64,000 nt of DNA from Methylomonas sp. 11b (GTDB lineage Bacteria; Pseudomonadota; Gammaproteobacteria; Methylococcales; Methylomonadaceae): contig NZ_KI911557.1 of the NCBI RefSeq assembly GCF_000515215.1, positions 1,447,586 through 1,511,585 on the forward strand, read 5' to 3'. Below are positions 61,510 through 64,000 of the stretch, piece by piece. The notes under the pieces are model-generated. The model made no database searches. It had not been told where the DNA came from and saw only the letters and a program-made list of their open reading frames with translations. The position numbers and the translations under genes are program-made. Numbering within the stretch: position 1 is the stretch's first letter; each line of letters opens with the position of its first letter.

Positions 61510-62037
61510 TCATTTTGCCGTCAACAACGGCCCAATCACTTCCAACACTTTCTCTCGCGTCAATTCGCCCAACTGATGATGCACAATTTGCCCTTGTTGG
61601 TTAATGATTACTGTGAACGGCACAGTATTGATTACATTACCCAGCTGTTGAGCCAACATCGTGGCCCCTTCGCCACCAATCAATACCGGATAATTGATCT
61701 TGATACGTTTCAGGTAATCTTCTACTGGCTGCTTCTCTTCAATGGCTATGCCGACAAATTGCACGCCTTTGTCTTTATACTCGTCCTGAAGTTTTATGAA
61801 CTCGGGAATTTCCTTCAAACATGGCGGACACCAGGTTGCCCAAAAATTGATAATTAAAATTTTGCCTTGCCATTGCGAGACCGACTGCGGCTGATCCGCC
61901 AGATCAGGCAAACTGAAATTCAGTTGCGGCGCCGGTTGACTGGTCTCGGTAGCAGAAAAATATTGTCTGGCAAACAGACCCGCCGCTAAACCAATAAAAG
62001 CTATGGCGACCACCGTAAGTATAATTTTCTTATTCAT
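61510..62037 (-). CDS. TlpA/ResA-like thioredoxin-fold protein
   Basis: This is a 175-residue membrane-anchored periplasmic thiol-disulfide reductase with an N-terminal anchor (ILTVVAIAFIGLAAGLFA) and the active site NFWATWCPPCLKEIPEF. It is coupled by a 4-bp overlap to dsbD, which could reduce it. Members act in cytochrome c maturation or periplasmic thiol homeostasis. Confidence 0.9.
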   Translation of the reverse strand: MNKKIILTVVAIAFIGLAAGLFARQYFSATETSQPAPQLNFSLPDLADQPQSVSQWQGKILIINFWATWCPPCLKEIPEFIKLQDEYKDKGVQFVGIAIEEKQPVEDYLKRIKINYPVLIGGEGATMLAQQLGNVINTVPFTVIINQQGQIVHHQLGELTREKVLEVIGPLLTAK

Positions 62038-64000
62038 AGTTGTTGCAAGGTTTTTAAAAAAGTAGCGGCATCCTGATAGCCAATCACGCGCTGCCCTGCC
62101 CGTTCCTGCCCATCGGCGCCGAAAAATATAATGCCAGGTGGCCCAAACAGTGCGAAGCGTTTTAATAAGGCTTTATCTGCCTCATTATTCGCCGTCACGT
62201 CGGCCTGCAACACCACGAAGTTCGCCAATTGCTGCTTTACCTGTGGATCCGTAAAGGTATAAGCCTCCATTTCTTTACAGGAAATACACCAGTCGGCATA
62301 GAAATCCAGCATCACCGGTTTGCCGCTGGCCGACGCCTGCTGGATGCGTTGCTCTAATTCTGCGACCGAAGCCACCCGCTGAAAGCTTAGACCTGCAGCG
62401 GGCTGGGCCTGGGCATTAAAGCCCATTCCTTGCAGCGGCTGAAGCGGATTGCTGTTTCCAGCACTCAAGCCGATCAATTGCAAGACGCCAAACACCAGCA
62501 TGATGATACCCAGCCCTTTCCAAAGCTTGCGCCAACCCGAGGCCGATTCCGGCAGAGGATCGATGGCGCCCAGAAAGATAGCCGGAATAACCAACAACAA
62601 AGACCATAAAAACATCGTCACCGCTGCCGGCAAAATCCGCGACAGCATCCACACCGCCACGGCCAGCATGGCTACGCCGAACACCGCCTTAGTGGAATTC
62701 AGCCAAGACCCGGCTTTTGGCAACAGCTTGCCGGCAGACGCTCCCAACAGCAGTAAGGGTGCCCCCATGCCAAGCCCCATCAAGAACAAAGCCGAACCGC
62801 CCAACACCACATCGCCAGTCTGACCGATATAAATCAGTGCCGCCGCCAACGGAGCTGCCACGCAAGGCCCTACGATCAGCGACGATAGCGCCCCCATAAT
62901 GCCAGCGCCAAGATAAGAGCCGTCGCGATGCTTATCGCTAGAGTGATGCAAGACTGATTGCAAGGACTTGGGCAACTCCAAATGGTAAAAACCAAACATT
63001 GATAGCGATAACAGCACGAACAAGCCCGAAAACACCGCGATCACCCAAGGCTCTTGAAATGTGGCTTGCAGGTTGCTGCCGAACAAGGCTGCCAGCACAC
63101 CAAATACGGTGTACATCAAAGCCGAGGCAAACACGTAGCTCAAGGACAACAAAAATGCCTTACGGGTGCCGATTTGGTCGCCGTGACCGACGATGATCCC
63201 GGATAAAATGGGGATCATCGGAAATACACAGGGCGTAAAGGCCAACAGCAAACCGAATCCAAAAAAACTGAATAAAGTCAGCGCTAAACTATCATGTCGC
63301 AAAGCATTGACGATTTTGTCCTGCTCCGACAACTCGGCTACCGCAGCCGGCTTGACTGGTGCCAAGGCGTCCGCAGCCGGCAAGTCCAAACTCGCTTCGG
63401 CTTGCATCGGCGGATAGCAGACCCCACGGTCGGCACAACCTTGAAACTTTGCCAGCAATTTGATCGTTTCGGCCGCCGAGCTTCCGCGTAGTAGCGGTAC
63501 GTCGATGCTGATCTGACTGCGGTAGATTTGCACCTGGCCAAATTCCGCATCGTGGTAGGCGGCCCCTTCCGGAAGCTGCAAAGGCGTCAATTGCGTCTGC
63601 GAAACACCCTGCAATTTAAGCGACAACTTATCTTTGTATAGGTAATAACCTTCGGCTATTTGCCAGCTCGCTTGCACGGTATTTGGATCTTTCAGACTGG
63701 CGAAGAACTGAAACGCTTGCTCCGGCGGCAACAACTCCTCTGAAAACAAACCCGGCGTCAAGCCCTTTAAGCCTTTCACAAATTGATTAAGCGCTCCGCT
63801 ATTTGCAGCGGGCGGCGCTAACGGCAAGGCAACATCCAGCAGCACTTTTTGCGGGGGATAACAGACGCCGGCATCAGCACACCCCTGATATTTAACCAAC
63901 AGCTTCAGTTGGGTTTGACGGTTTGGATTAATCAACGGCAACACCACGTCGAGCGCATTTCGATAGACCGACACTTCGCCCAAACTCGGATCATGCTCAA
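62034..64000 (-). CDS. dsbD: DsbD thiol:disulfide interchange protein with duplicated N-terminal domain, 5' end outside window
   Basis: The frame is still open at the window edge, so the N-terminus is missing. Visible order: DsbD-alpha-like domain (GEVSVYRNALDVVLPL...YQGCADAGVCYPPQKVLLDV), a second such domain (GQVQIYRSQISIDVPLL...FQGCADRGVCYPPMQAEASL), the membrane domain with FTPCVFPMIPILSG and VGPCVAAPLAAALI cysteines, and a C-terminal thioredoxin domain with DWCISCKEMEAYTF. It moves electrons from cytoplasmic thioredoxin to periplasmic acceptors. E. coli DsbD has only one alpha domain, so two is notable. The next gene is the TlpA-like protein. Confidence 0.93.
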   Translation of the reverse strand, partial: EHDPSLGEVSVYRNALDVVLPLINPNRQTQLKLLVKYQGCADAGVCYPPQKVLLDVALPLAPPAANSGALNQFVKGLKGLTPGLFSEELLPPEQAFQFFASLKDPNTVQASWQIAEGYYLYKDKLSLKLQGVSQTQLTPLQLPEGAAYHDAEFGQVQIYRSQISIDVPLLRGSSAAETIKLLAKFQGCADRGVCYPPMQAEASLDLPAADALAPVKPAAVAELSEQDKIVNALRHDSLALTLFSFFGFGLLLAFTPCVFPMIPILSGIIVGHGDQIGTRKAFLLSLSYVFASALMYTVFGVLAALFGSNLQATFQEPWVIAVFSGLFVLLSLSMFGFYHLELPKSLQSVLHHSSDKHRDGSYLGAGIMGALSSLIVGPCVAAPLAAALIYIGQTGDVVLGGSALFLMGLGMGAPLLLLGASAGKLLPKAGSWLNSTKAVFGVAMLAVAVWMLSRILPAAVTMFLWSLLLVIPAIFLGAIDPLPESASGWRKLWKGLGIIMLVFGVLQLIGLSAGNSNPLQPLQGMGFNAQAQPAAGLSFQRVASVAELEQRIQQASASGKPVMLDFYADWCISCKEMEAYTFTDPQVKQQLANFVVLQADVTANNEADKALLKRFALFGPPGIIFFGADGQERAGQRVIGYQDAATFLKTLQQL

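Overview
The window looks like a chromosomal segment of a gammaproteobacterium, most likely a Methylococcales (Methylomonas-like) methanotroph. That guess rests on gene content and order (aroQ-accB-accC-prmA, clpS-clpA, recA-recX, mnmA-purB, exosortase A beside gmd/fcl) and on the style of the dispersed repeats. No methane-oxidation gene is present, so the genus is an inference. Base composition is near 50% GC, with AT-richer mobile regions.

Layout. 1-1026 is the start of a secreted PhoX-like protein. 1458-2748 is an IS3-family element whose transposase is broken by a 17-bp insertion. 2754-14152 is a tandem array at a tRNA-Thr(UGU) gene: the intact tRNA lies at 14077-14152 and two further copies of its 3' end lie at 6515-6562 and 2803-2850. 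Interval A (2851-6514) is a decayed mosaic holding a caspase-fold-like protein, an attC-like palindrome, an IHF-beta paralogue, a small membrane protein and a chimeric recombinase remnant. Element B (6563-14073) is compact and coherent: integrase, excisionase-like HTH protein, Rep_trans-type replication initiator, a 283-residue unknown and a membrane-anchored TPR protein whose last residues were replaced by an IS256-family insertion with an 8-bp target duplication. Paired 11-bp-period repeats inside the ends look like integrase arm sites; those at the two ends of B match each other.

14226-19178 is a minus-strand metal-handling cluster: SafE-like membrane protein, P1B ATPase, HMA_2-like protein and small membrane or zinc-binding proteins. 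Then come lysC, a short accessory island in which an HNH-DGQHR fusion protein is flanked by inverted copies of a ~260-bp structured repeat, a hicBA module, alaS, a relBE-like module, and the core genes recX, recA, cobB, relA, infA, clpA, clpS, nudJ, mnmA, purB, an spmAB-like gene, mtaB, mlaA, rnt and grxD. A complete rRNA operon (16S, tRNA-Ile, tRNA-Ala, 23S, 5S) occupies 45821-51586 on the minus strand with tandem promoters. The right end carries polysaccharide genes (xrtA, gmd, fcl), rlmI, prmA, accC, accB, aroQ and a thiol-redox pair (TlpA-like protein and a DsbD with a duplicated N-terminal domain, cut by the window edge).

The best candidates for undescribed biology are the HNH-DGQHR island, the TPR / 283-residue cargo pair of element B, and the small caspase-like protein in interval A. 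None has a function that the sequence alone can prove.
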